Below, piece by piece: positions 48,681-61,976 of a stretch of 64,000 nucleotides of DNA. Below the pieces are notes generated by a model. That model worked only from the letters and a program-made list of their open reading frames with translations, ran no database searches and was not told the origin of the DNA. Location of the stretch: assembly GCF_009389715.1 (NCBI RefSeq), contig NC_052399.1:2744938-2808937 (forward strand), in the 5' to 3' direction. How positions within the stretch are numbered: the first letter of the stretch is position 1; every line of letters begins with the position of its first letter. The position numbers and the translations under genes are program-made. This DNA comes from Phoenix dactylifera (Eukaryota > Streptophyta > Magnoliopsida > Arecales > Arecaceae).

Positions 48681-51514
48681 AATTAATGTTGACACTGAAG
48701 CTGACTTGCCAACTTGCATCAAAAGCAAAACATGAAAAAAAAATAGGACTTGGAAAATGGAAACATCAATCTATTTAAGTATTTGGCATCTTAGCCAACA
48801 CGATTAGCTGTGTGTATTGCAACCTTCCAGCATGACTTGAATCAAGCTATTATTGCTACCATTTAATCCATGGCCCATGGGACCATTAGTTAACGGCTAA
48901 GACTAGCTAGCAATCTGAATCAATTGTAGAGGTCGGCTGGCAGCCAACCTTGAAGGAAAATGTGCTTAGAAAGTGGCTTTCCTTCTTCCTTTTCCGCTTA
49001 CTTTTAATCTCTAGTCTTTCAGGCTTGCGTGATGTGTTTGTTCACTCTCTGCTTGAAATGGATGACTGGGTTCGCCATGGATTGCATCAAAGTATGATGA
49101 TGATGATGAGTATGGACAAATTAATGATCTTCGTTTCCAACTACAGATGTTTTTCAAGTCTTTAGACTTGCCTGAAGGCAATGGTACATAGGAGGTTCTC
49201 TAAGCATGAAAAGGCTTTATATTTATCTATATTGGCCAAGAACAAGTAAAGGTTACACATGAAGAGGCAACTTTTGATCTCATATTAGTATATTGTGTGC
49301 ATGCCCGTTTGGCTTTGATCCGATCTTACTCTATTATTATTTGTTTTGAAAATGGCATTTCAACTCGCATAAATAAGACCCATAGAAGCCCATTACAATA
49401 AAAAACATCGTCCAATGCCCATTTCCCAACAACATTATGCAGTCAAGACTAGAAAATATCATGCTTATCTTGATTAACGGAGACTGGATCAATTTATTAA
49501 TTTTGCATCTGGAATGTATTTTTTTTGTTTTTCCCCTTGCTGTGGAGAACAACAGCCGGATTGGCACCTACTGAGTATGAACTCCAAGCCTCTCACCAGT
49601 TAAAACACTTACCACGGCCCTGTCGACTATCTCGAATGCAAACACAGGTATGCATCAGATCAAAATAGTCGAGCTTGAGAGATCCTTACAGTAAGAATAA
49701 CCAATATAAGATGCAGATGGTTAGATTTTTAGAATGGGGACAAAATGCAATAGTCTATTATGATGACAAAGGAAACAAAAGACATCCTAAAACAATGCAA
49801 GTAAATTAGTAGAAACATAGAGTTACATGAGCAATTCATATAAATTCTTGACACGCATTGTTTTCAACATCAAGTTGCTGTTTTTCCCTGCAGAAACTAT
49901 ATGTTTTCTTAATCTAACTTCAAAAAATTTGTTGAAGGTGCAGGTGATAAAGATACAAGAGACCCAGATTCCTGCAATATTTAGCAGGGCTCACACCATC
50001 CTAGTTTAAGAAAAAAAAAAAAGAAGAAGGATCAACAGAACGTTTCTCAACTTGCAGTTCTTCTCTAAACCCAAACTGTATTTTAGAGGGAAGAAGGTTC
50101 AAATGATGGATTGAAACATATAGCTAAGTTTCTTGAGGTAAAAAAAAAAAATAGCTATGATGATCTACTAAAATATTTCAACTTTGCTACAATGGTAACC
50201 AATTGTCCACAACATTTAGTATGGTCTTTACTGGATCTACTGGCTTTCAATTATAAAATTCATCATTCATCCCCTTCCAAACAACATTTAGTAATGGCCA
50301 TCCTCTAATATTGGGCCAAAATGTAAAGGCCAACAAGATGGTCATAGAAAACAGCCATCCCAAGATTTGTTTTTTTCTTTTTTTTGATGGAAGAGGATCT
50401 CAAGATCCCCCTTTTCAGCTCTGATATTATCTTCTTGTTGATGCATGCTGAAGGAGTAAAAGTAACTGGAAGAACTGTACAAAGGGACTATCAAGTTGAA
50501 TCATCTAAAGTGCATTTATACCACCTGTCTCTTTCATTATTCTTCTCCAAGAAGCAGGCCGCCGACACAACCTCATCTCTGCTGATTGAGAAAAGCTTTG
50601 CAGCATATGCTTGGGAGGCATCTCCCACAGCCATATGTCCTCCCATAACATGGTTATCTTGCTTTCTTGAACAGAAGCTGACTCAATTTGAGTGCATCAG
50701 CCGCTCCAAGTACCAAATTCCAGAAGGTCGGCGAAGGCCATATGCTTTTGAAACATGATTCATCCAAAAGCACATCAGAATATCTTCACCAAAAGTTACA
50801 AGAGAATAAGATTTATATCTTTTAAATTATTGAACACAGTCCTCCCTACAAATTTGATTCCTCCACTCGCCGACATTCTAGAAATTGCATACATGCTGCT
50901 ACCAGCATGGACTCTAAAATTCCATCAGTCATGGCAATAGAGCTCAAGTCTGCCCTTTAGAATGTTCTGTACATGAACAAATCATTGATTCAAAATGAAA
51001 CACCTCGCAACAAAACCGACTGTATGTTTCAGGTAAGCTATAGCACAAGTTTAAGAATAAGCCTTCTTTAAATGCTATGCAACAGCATGAACCAATCAAT
51101 GTTTCTTCGCCTAAACTAGATATCATGAACAAAGCTCAAGTAATAAACTGCGCTTGCAGGATGCATGAACATAAGGTAGAGATGACTGAAATGATGACAC
51201 CATTTAAGATGAAAGGATTATTCCATAAAAAGATACTTTGCATTTTGCTCGTTTTTCACTAAATAAATTACACCAAATCAAAATCAGTGTTTCAAAAAAT
51301 AGCAGCAAAGGTGAGGGACAGGAATCTGGCATTAAAAAGCTATTGCCACAAGTGAAAATGAGAGGAAAATTTATCCTCTACATGCCAGACTCGTTGCCCG
51401 TCTAACTAGGGCATTTACAGAACTTGAAAGTGATTCATATGTACATGATATACGTTGAGAAATTAAGAAGAAGATGGGAAAAAGAATCAATAAAAGTGAA
51501 CGCTGCAATGGTGA
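48681..51514. other. Spacer and 3' side of the PSS gene
   Basis: The part near 51514 probably includes the 3' UTR of the phosphatidylserine synthase gene. Small frames at 48950-49165, 50111-50308, 50384-50758 and 51077-51262 have no recognised domain. No repeat or transposon ends were recognised. Confidence 0.4.
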
Positions 51515-54500
51515 TCATAACCTTTTTCTCATCATTGCCCGACGAATTTGCCAGGACCAAACAAGCAGGAAGATCAGGAGGGCCAAACCCACACATGTCC
51601 AGAAAATTATCAGCCATGGGGGCATTGGGTTGGGAAAGAGACCTGGTTAAAAATGAATAAATAGTTTCCTCAAAATAAATAAATAAACAAATAATGATAA
51701 GAACAACAACAACAACAATAATAATAATAATAAATCAGTCTCAAACAAATCTACAGTCTACAAAATGAAGTATGCACTAAGAATAATATGGAAGATAGCA
51801 CTCACCATGGCCAAACTTGATACAGATAAGAAGCTCCACTATGCATATTGCTAGGGAAAGCCAACAGAATGCCCCTACCTTCTTCACAGGCTTTCTGAAA
51901 TCATCATCATAAGACAAACGCTTTTCAGCCACACAAAACATGAGAGCATGCTTGTCTAAGAGATGAAAAATCTTTATAGTTTTAGAATATCTCATGTTTA
52001 TTTAAACCAGGACCTTGAAGTATAGCCCAATACAATCACATTTGAGATTATTTGTCATCCATATGCAAACAAAACAAACTAATTTCAAGTTTGCAATCCT
52101 ACATTCTTCTAATTTGTTAGAAATGGGAATACCTGTCTTGCAAGTAGGTGTTATACTCGCGGATGGTTGGTATTGCAATTAGCCACCACAGAATCAATCT
52201 ATACACAACCAAAGGATTTCGAGGGGGAATCCAGAGACAAAATTTGAGAAAAAAGGTGTTGAGCTCTACAGTCATAAACACAATGCAAAGGCTGAGCACT
52301 TGGATGAACCTCCAAGGCCCGAGCAGAGGGTGCCATTCATCTTTGTCCCATCGTGCAGGTGTGAACTGGCCCAGTGTTCTTTTCACCTTGAAGGCCAAGA
52401 AGAAAATGCAGTTCAGCCAAATAGATAAAAGGAATATAATACATAGCATATGCTTTAGTTCTGCCGTGATATTTGCAGCTCTGAAGATCCAGGATATGCA
52501 AACAAAAGCTCATACTCTATGTTGGATGGAGTATGAACCAAATACGGATACTCAATCTCAACAAACCACCACAAACATTCCTTTTTAAAAACCGTATGTT
52601 CTGAAGCATGAGAGATTAGCGAAAACAGTGCAAAATAAATATTTGATTTAAATGAGAAGTGAATTACATTTCCTCAAGCCATCTCAAAAGAAAATAAGAG
52701 ATTGTTCAATAAGAACCATTTGTAGATTAATCACCGATACCACAGTTAGGAAATGATCCCAACCTGATCCAGGCTGGACTTGATCTGTCACGTATATAAT
52801 ATATATTCCAATCACAATTCATGAGCTAAGCCTTCCTAGCAAACATGCTGATGTAGATTGTTTACTGTTTGTTTTACATTTTCATGATTCCTTTTTAGTG
52901 TGGTAGAAGGTCAATGAAATTGGAATATGTGTTACCTCAGGCAAACCCCAACATCAGATTATCTCCCTTTTTCTGGAGAAAATATGCATTCAAATCTTAC
53001 ACAAACCAAGGTGCAAAATGGAACGTATGTTGTACCACAAAATATGAAGGTCCTAATAGAAGTGAAATGCTAATGATAAAACATACCTTACCAATGATAT
53101 TTGGCTGGCGGCTTATACCAACCCACTCATATGTTTTCCCATCAAAGTACCTAACACTGCGCATTCCTGCCCATATACCTGGACCATGGAGCAAATGGCT
53201 ACCCCATCATGACAAGCAGTAATCTCAAGAAGTGCATAAAAATAAGACAACATTAAAAAAAAGAAAGATCTCAATTTAGATTATAGAAGATAGTAAATAG
53301 AACTTGAGAAGCATATTAGCAGAATGAAGCACGTAAGGCATCACACAGAAGGACTTCCAGCTACTATTTTTCTCATATGAGTTACCCACCTAACCTCAAC
53401 TCTTGTCATTTTAAATACCTCCTCAAACTCCATTACCAAGTCTTTACCAAGTATAACCCATGTTAAGCCTCTACTGTTATCAAGCAATTAACATGTCGTA
53501 GTTTCCCTTGCACTAGGATTTCAAATATCAGCTTATGCCAGCCCATGCCATCAGGAACATACTGCGCCAAGCCAATACCAGCATTTTGCAGCACTTGTCT
53601 GATACTGCTCACTAGAGGCACTGCATGTGATTGACACAATATGGCACATGTTGAGCTAGCCACTACCCAGCATGTCCCACTCCAAAGGCATTTCCTGCCT
53701 TGCATGTTGTAGATTTTTTGAAAAATCTTTACAATTTAGTGCCATAAATCATATTAATTCCCTGCCTACCGGACGTTGCCAAAAGGTTCTTCAACTTATT
53801 AAACTTAACGTGTTCAAAAGCAATATTAATCTGTTTAACTTGTTAACCCTTGAAGTGGAATAAAGTGCATCCACGGCTACATCAAGTGGCGAACTTCTTT
53901 AATTTAAGTTAATGAGGTTTTTACATGTAATTGCTTCTCATTTAAGCTCATCCTCCTCAGCCCTATCCAAATCATCAATCACATAAAACAAACATCTTCC
54001 TTCCACCATGTTCTTAGGTTTCTTCCTTTTTTTTTATTTCTTTTGTTATAGAAAATGGAGGTAGCAGATCCAATTTTTTTATTTCTAGTCTAAGTAACTA
54101 TAACATTTGTGCAGCCCATTTCTTCCATTTTTCCTTCATGTTCTAGATCAAGTGACTCTTACTTTTGTGCAGCCTTTGAGTTGTCTAACTCTGATGATGT
54201 AGTCAGAATTCGAAATGTTGAAGTGGTTTGACACAAATGGTTCATGCCATACCAAATAGGTCTTGGCACAGTTACCTTTGATTCAGAATTAGAACCAGGT
54301 GAAGCAACCCAAAAGTGCTTGAAGCCTGGAACAGCTTGCGAATTGAGTAGTTCAAGGTGTACCACCTGCAACTGGCTCCGAAAACAGGTGATTCATGCAG
54401 GAGATCCAGTAATACCATGCAAGTACAATCAGGAACCTCTTTCTCCTCTATTCCCCTCCCATTTCCGCTCTTTCTAGCTAAAAACAAAGATAAGGAGATC

Positions 54501-57500
54501 ATGGAGAACAGTGGCTTGTGAGAAGATTTGAAATCTCCATCTAAGATCAGATCTCAATGACCACTTCATGTATGACCCACCTCCTTCCTCGAGATAATTA
54601 AATAAGGAAACCTAGTATAGTTTTCCAGCTAAGTCATCATCCTCTAAACAAAAGGTCACTAAATCCTTTGGTTTATGAACATGCTACTGCCATGAACACT
54701 CATAATTCACTATCCACAGCTGCTGCCTCTTACCACTCAGTTAGGAATTAAAGGATAATCTACCAACAGAATCAGAAAAAGCTTACCCTTTGATTTCCAC
54801 CAATTAAAAAAAATGTTCACTTTAGTAGAGCAAAGAAGAATAACATGTTCTTGTAATAATATTTTTCCTAATAATTTCCTTCTAGAAGTTACTATCTTCT
54901 TTTCTGTTTGTTCATTATTGTGATTACAAACCATTGTCAAGTCTAAATCCTTCTACAAGCACTCATTCAATGTACAAATAAATTAAGATTGTTGATTTAT
55001 GTTTTGCAACATTTTATGGAAAGAGTACTAACATAAGAATCTAACATAAGTGTTAGGTTGCCATAATGGTTAATAATTTGCTACTGAGCATTCCAGAGGT
55101 GTAGTGGCTATCCAATTTTTCTTCTAATAATCTCTAATAAAGGCCATTATAACAGCCACTATTTCCATCTTAAGGTTAGATTTGGTTGAGATATATTTCC
55201 AATATAATGTTTAATAATGCTAATCTTACTGGATATTTTCACACTATTTTATATGAAAACGAAAATATTATCTTCAAAAATACTTATTAATGGTTGTAAT
55301 GATTACTCAACATATTAGAGTATTCCAGTTCCCAAGACATGGATGGAAAAATTAAATGAAGAAATGCCTGCACAAGGTGAGACTCGTACAAGAGGATGAA
55401 GTCTTAAATTAAGAGCACAAGCCAGGTGAACAAGAAGGAAAGCTCATCCAAAGTTATTATTATTTTCTTGGTCATAAAGCACGTCCATATGTATAATAGA
55501 AATATTCTTTTTAGAAAATAATAGTAGTCAACAATTATTATACTATATAACTAACTATATGTCTTCTAAATATTATGGTTTACTCTACAAACTCGGAAAC
55601 TAAATAACTGGCTGCTATATGTATGACATTACAATTCCTGTTATTTCAAATTATGATACACCATGTCACAATAAGAATAAAAGAGAGTTGGTCCCAAAAA
55701 AAATATTTTCATCTCGGCAAAGTTATCTGTATATATCTGTGCTGAGCAGTTACTAACGCTAATATTAGCTGATACACTGGCCCTTAGTATCCATTCAATA
55801 TAAATCAATATATCCCAAGATGTCGGCCAACACAAAATCATTGCATTAGCCAAAATTTGCTAATTAATCTTTAAAATTTCAAAACAATTTCAATAATTAA
55901 ATACCTTAACAAATATATTAGAATAGTATGATTAATATTGAGTTTATTATATTGGCAAAGATTTCGATTAGCTTGATTCTTATAATACTGGATGAGATTT
56001 CAAACCATCTTAGGGCACGTTTGGCTCAAAATCAGAATTAGAATTGGCATGGATTGGAATAAGAATTAGAATGGCCATATACCCCAATGCATTTAGTTCG
56101 TGACCGGAATCGGAATCGGAATTAGAATGGGATCTGAATACTAGGGGAGAGTAGGGATTGTATTTTAGGGGATTGAGGATTCCCATTCCCCCCTATATGA
56201 CTCCCTCCAACCAAATGGCTAGAATGAAAGTCACTCATTTCCAATCCCATTCCATAGTCCATCTCCCCCAAACCAAAAATGCCCTAAGTATTTTTCCTAA
56301 TACTGTTAGTCATCCACCAATATTGTCATTATCTAGGGTTTTTAAAAAATTACTTCCAAAGTGAAACTGTGGGTTAGGCTCAACAGACTCCTAAAAGAAA
56401 AATTTTCCTATCAAAATTGAGAGAAGTTTATTTTTCAAGTAAAAAAATAGAGAGAAGGTTGTCAGTGCACTTTTTCTATACCCACAACCAAACACAAGAA
56501 GAAATTAGAAAATAATAAAAAATAAAGTATTCATCCGTATATCACATGCAGGCCTGGATGGATGGCTATGAGTATTGAGTACATAGAATGATCCGAGCAG
56601 CCTAAGTACTGGTGTAATGGTGAGATGGAAAACAAGGGTGAGAATAATTTGATAACATGGGAGACATTGATTTTAGTCACTGGTTCACATGGCAAGATTG
56701 GATCACTCTAGTGGCCCATAGTGAGAAGGGCCAATGTGTTTGAATTGCTAGATTAGGTGGCAACATTAATCACTCTAGTGTCGTGCCCCACCTATGAAAA
56801 AAGAGAGAAGGGGGGCAAATAGAAAAGCTAATTCTGGTGGACCCGAGCCACCAGTTCCATGCCATTCAGGCAATGAGAAGAGCTGCTGGTCAGCAGAGAT
56901 CAGAAGAAAAGCAGTTGACCAACAGCTTTATATTGGGTGTTCGATGATGACTATATGAAACTAGAACTATCCTACAAACAAATGGGTGGAAAAGGCATAT
57001 GCAATTTAAGAAGATGGTGATTATATCTAGAAAAGAAGTCTAGTCCAAAGAAATTGGTAGTCGCGGTGGCAATGAGTCAATTGTGTTAGATGCACGCTGG
57101 CTCAGGTTCGGACCAAAAAAAACAGAAAAGAGAAAACCCTCAATCAAGACCCAAGTCATTTATAATCAGGTTGAAACGCATAAGCCCATATCCAATCTAT
57201 TTATTTTACATTGATGCATATCCAACTAGCCAACCCATATAGCGCTTCGCTTGTCAATAATATGAGATTTAGGTTTGACATCTAAAACAAGGAAAAAGTG
57301 CAGAAGCAATGAGTAAAAATTGAAGTGGAGAAGAAAACATGATAAATGTTAAACGCACAATTTCCCTAACTTTTCTTTTCAATATTTTCTATTATTTTGA
57401 CCATTAATTATACAACCTTCCTAATCACCTGAACCTATCCTTGAGCAAGCAATAAACCATTGTACAATTACCACAATCCCAAGGGTTTGGGAATGGATCT

Positions 57501-60500
57501 TAGAGGTCTGTTCTACCCATGATGATTCATCAATTGGAAAGTCCTAACCCATATCTGAACCCATTTACAATAGATTTGGCTTCAGCTAAGCCATACCAAA
57601 ACCAATTAATAAGAACCATCACCCAAAAGCCTATTTATTTCAAGGCAGGTCCGGTCAAAAATTGCCACCCTAGATGGGTTGAATGTGGATGGAGCCTCAT
57701 TTAGTTAAAGATGGGGCTCTCAAAAGAAAGATTGCACAAAGCAAAGCCGCATCATCAAGTTCCAAGCTGGCAATTATCCAGGTGATCGTACCGCTTTGAC
57801 CAACAAGCAGATATTCTGGGCTTAAATCTTGGATGGTGCATCCCAAGTAGTAGGACCTACATAATTAGCACAGATTGCCTCCCTCCCTTTCTCTCAAAAA
57901 GGTCACAACCAAATTAGAATCAACAGATCATCAAGTTCCAAATTGACTCCACAAGGACAAGCACAGCATTTTTGGAGTCTAAATAATAGACTGCAGTACT
58001 AGTACAAGATTTCAAAAATGAAGTGATAAAAATGGTCATTAAATACTACAAAAGAATCAGTTGGCTATTTAAGATTCTGCCGAAACTAATTGAAACAATT
58101 ACTTTACTATAAAATCAAGGAAACCATCAAACAAAATATTAAGATAAATAAGATCTGTTCAAGTAAGAAGAAAAAAAGTGTGAAGGGATTAAGAGAGAAT
58201 GTCAATGCCTTTTCTCTCTCTTCTCCTTCATTAATTGGAGGTCACAAGTTTATTTCATTTAAAAATGGGCTTGGATCCATTCATAATTCAAGCACCTCCA
58301 AATTGAATTGCCCATTGTTGGTGTTAATGGAATCAAATGATGCGGCAAATGTAGGATTACCTTACATCTAAGGCTAACCAAGGTATAATTATTGCATGAT
58401 TGTACCTTAGTCACAATCTTATTTTATCTAGGTATAAAGAATCATATTCAATTAGAGAAGAATTTGGAGCAAACTAAAATGAAAGCTGCAATATTTCAGT
58501 GAGAGAATATTTTGTAATCATTAGAAGATATAAACTAATTCGTGACTACTTATGTTCATCTACTTCTTCCATCACTTTTTAGAGACTTGATTTAACAAAT
58601 GAAATTCAGAATTTCTCTCTGAATTCTCAAACAAAAATGCACATAAATCAATGGACCTCATGCCAAAAAGAAATAAAATAGGAAAATAAGGAAGAAGATT
58701 TTAAAAAATCAGAATACATAGTTGGAATAGTTTTTCAAATCCAACATTCCAATTCCGTGAGAGAGAGATATCAAGGCCGAACAAGCCTGCCATGCCTATA
58801 TGACTACCTAAAATTGGAAGAGTGGGAAAGAGATTGTGGGCTTCGGCAATGGGGCCGATGGGCAAACCATGGTGGTTTCCTCTCTTCCTTCAAGATTTGC
58901 TTGGCTTGCTAGCCTCTCAAGAATGAGAGAGGCCAAGACAATGGAGGATCTCAGAAGAGGAGTCAAAAGAAAAGAAGAAGAGATGAAGGAGGAAGACCGC
59001 AAGAAATGAGGTGCACAGATGAGCTAATGAGACTTTATGAAAATCTTATATCCTATAGGTAAGGTCCAACAAAAGACCCACTTAATCCTATTTCTCTTTT
59101 TTTTTTCTTTAGTTCAAAGGGTATGCGGAACAAAGATATAATCTATGGACCTATTTACAGAAGCAGGAGAGCAAAAAGATGAACTGTTCTAGCTAGAGAG
59201 GGTAAGGGAATGAATAAAAGGATCAAGGGCCAACAGCAAACCGGAGAATAGGGGCATGAACTAAAAGCATATCAAGGGGTGTCGGCAAGCGGTTATGCAG
59301 TATTCATCCAAAATAAGTGGGGTGCGGATAGGGTATGCATACTCATTTACATGAATGTATTTACCCAGATACCATACTTCTTGATGCAAAATATGGGACT
59401 GCAATTGCAGAGTATCTCATAAAACACATGGAAATAAGACTCCGTGAGATATGTACACAATTATCCATGTATGATGCCTTTGCATGTTTAAGCTCGCGTT
59501 GTTCATATAATGCAATGAACACAGATGTAAAATGAGTACAACCTTCAAAGAATAAATGTGTAAGTTAAAGGAAGACTAAAGTAACAGTAGCTGGCTAGCT
59601 CAGGTCTCACCAAACCAATTGCAGATTAAGATATCCAGAATGATACTATCCCACCAACATTCGTTGAAATTTGGCAACATATGACGAAAAGTTAGCTGCA
59701 AAATATTAGCACAAGTGTGCTTTTAGAACAACCAACACCAAAAAAGAAACACTCGTTAGTTATTCTTGACATATTTTGAAAACTGACCTCCATTAATTCG
59801 AAGCCAATTGACAAAACCCACAAAAGGGGTTGATTTCGTATCATTATAGCTTTTCCCCACCATCCAAAAATATGAGCAGGAACAAACTCATCAAACAATG
59901 TTTCCTAGCAAAATGTAAAACCCAAAATCAGTAACTTGCAAAAACCCAGTATATGTCAATATGAAGAGATTCGGAAATATGAAAGTAAAAAATTAAAATT
60001 AGATTGGTGAACGAAGAATTCATACATAAACATTGTTAAACCTGCTTTTGGGATTCTCAGGTACATATATACGGCAATCAGTTCCATATGATCTTTCAGG
60101 TAGTTCTGTAAAAATGTAAATGAATGAAGGGTTCAAAATTTCTTCTATTGCAAATAAGCAACAGTTATATCAGAAAAAAAAAATCCCATAAAGGATATTC
60201 ATTACCGACTCCTAGATCAGGGTGAAGATATTTCATTAACTGCCGAGCATCATCACGGTTCTGAAATATAGGAGATAATATTCAAAGAATGAATGACCTT
60301 TTCAATAAGGACAGAGGCAAAATAACTAGCCATTGTTCAATAAATGATAATCTTGCAAATGAAACACAATATAACAGCTACCAAGAAGTCAGAGAAAGTA
60401 ATATAGTTTCTAGTAAAATAGTATAAAATATAAGCGTTCTAGAGGCAGCATAATGTTAAACATGGAATAATGATTTCTAGAATAGAAAATAGATTGTGTA

Positions 60501-61976
60501 ACAATACATGGGGTATTAATTGGCATGAGTATGTGCGAATGAAAAAAGTGAAGGGAAAAAAGTTAAGGAAAAAAGAAAAAACAGAAGATTACCCTAGTAT
60601 CTTTTAGTTCAGTCAGAAGTCATTCAAATTGACATTGCCAAGCTTGTATGACATACTATATCAAATCAACAATGCTAAATACAAGAGCAAGATGCATGAG
60701 CATCCACAAAGAATCAGGTCTGGCCTTCAAGATTGTAAGCTTAAATGACTAGAAACAAACCTGGAAAAGCAAAAAGGTAAGAGCGACGAGGTAAACAACA
60801 GCCATCCCATGAACCAGACGCCAAATGGCAGGATGCGGCCTGATAAGTACCCTGCAAATCACAATAGTAATTAACCAGGCAGAAATTCAGTTTGTGGCCC
60901 AGTTATATAGCTAAAACCAAATGTTTACGTGCATATTTTGCCACACTAGGAAGATTTTCTAATACTTAAGTTGTTTTCCTATTCCTTTTCACAATCAAAA
61001 ATTTTTCCTGATCAATTCAAATATTATACGATAGAAAATAATGTCAACAGCCAATTGCCAGATTTAAGCAAACATCCCATGGTGCCTGTGTCTGCCATAA
61101 CCATAACCATCTTATGATATTAGTGTGTAACCGCCAACAGAAAAACACAAATGAGCTGTAATTTAAGACAGAAATGTAGACATAAACCAGAATTTGACTC
61201 AGATAAGAAACCTAAAATAACAATTAGTTAACATGAGTTATCAAATCACCCCAATGATTGCTTCCATACGTTAGTAGCATTAGTTCACATTTTAAAATCA
61301 AATATTGGAAATAAAATTTTTAAAAAGAAAGTACACAAGTCATATTTTGCACTCATATATACAGTGGATTCTTCCAAAGAATTGACATGACAGTGAGAAA
61401 AAGGCATATAGATTGATTTCATATTTTTCCATCTTCATTAAGCATGGTAAAACTTCTCCACAATATACTACTCCAGAGGAAACATTTAAGAAAGTACCTA
61501 TCATGGCTATGAAAAAAGACCAGATCATTAGAATCAACAATAGAAAAGTTGTAACTCACGTTGAGGGCGCTTGAAGCAACGAATAAGCTAGAAAGACTGC
61601 AATCATTGCCCAGACACCCCTAAAGGGAACAAAGATGAGGGATCAGCAAGGCTTCCTTTTGCTCAGAGCAGATAAAAATCTTCTATAGTAAAACAAGAAA
61701 GCATGAAAACAGATAATACGGGAGTACTATGTCTATCAATGAAATAGAAGATGATATAAATCTAAAAAGAAGAGGAACAAGCAAGTTGAGAGAAAAGATC
61801 AACCACATGATTCATAGATGTTTCTGATCAATATAATAGGAATATCCAGGTAATAAAGTTAAACTTCCCATAGAAATTACCAAGTTTTTGCCGAAAAATA
61901 ATTAGCATACCTCTTTACAGATGTAACAACATCATCAGATGCAGTGCTTTCCGGATCAAGTGCTCCACTTGCCCAA
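51515..61976 (-). CDS. PSS1: Phosphatidylserine synthase, PSS1 (base-exchange) type, 5' end missing
   Basis: ER membrane enzyme that makes phosphatidylserine by exchanging the head group of an existing phospholipid for serine (PSS family; plant copies are often named CDP-diacylglycerol-serine O-phosphatidyltransferase). Eleven minus-strand exons in consistent phase: 61976-61911, 61619-61560, 60851-60761, 60260-60206, 60105-60026, 59904-59788, 59695-59611, 53178-53087, 52386-52133, 51894-51806, 51642-51515, stop at 51517-51515; about 372 codons. Diagnostic stretches in order: [100 protein letters not shown] and [15 protein letters not shown]. Several hydrophobic helices are visible. About 50 N-terminal residues found in Arabidopsis PSS1 are missing; that exon probably lies beyond 64000. 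Intron 7 is about 6.4 kb. The gene looks functional. Confidence 0.93.
51671..51734. repeat. AAT/AAC-rich microsatellite in the last PSS intron
   Basis: Compound run of AAAT, AAC and AAT units (AACAACAACAACAATAATAA core) between the last two coding exons. Confidence 0.9.
53179..59610. other. Large PSS intron 7
   Basis: About 6.4 kb between the exon ending NWFG and the exon starting with IWAGMRSV. It is AT-rich and contains a MITE (56009-56288). The small frames inside, including 54244-54477 and 58090-58371, lack recognised domains. Its length stands out, since most other introns of this gene are 0.1-0.7 kb. Confidence 0.75.
56009..56288. mobile_element. MITE in PSS intron 7
   Basis: A 280-bp element with terminal inverted repeats: left CTTAGGGCACGTTTGGCT, right (reverse complement) CTTAGGGCATTTTTGGTT. 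The interior is rich in GGAATNGGAAT-type repeats, the first half mostly as GGAAT and the second as ATTCC, so it can fold. If the true termini are GGGCA and TGCCC, the flanks TTA and TAA (or a shared TA) suggest a Harbinger- or Mariner-type MITE, but the superfamily is not settled. Non-coding. Confidence 0.65.
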
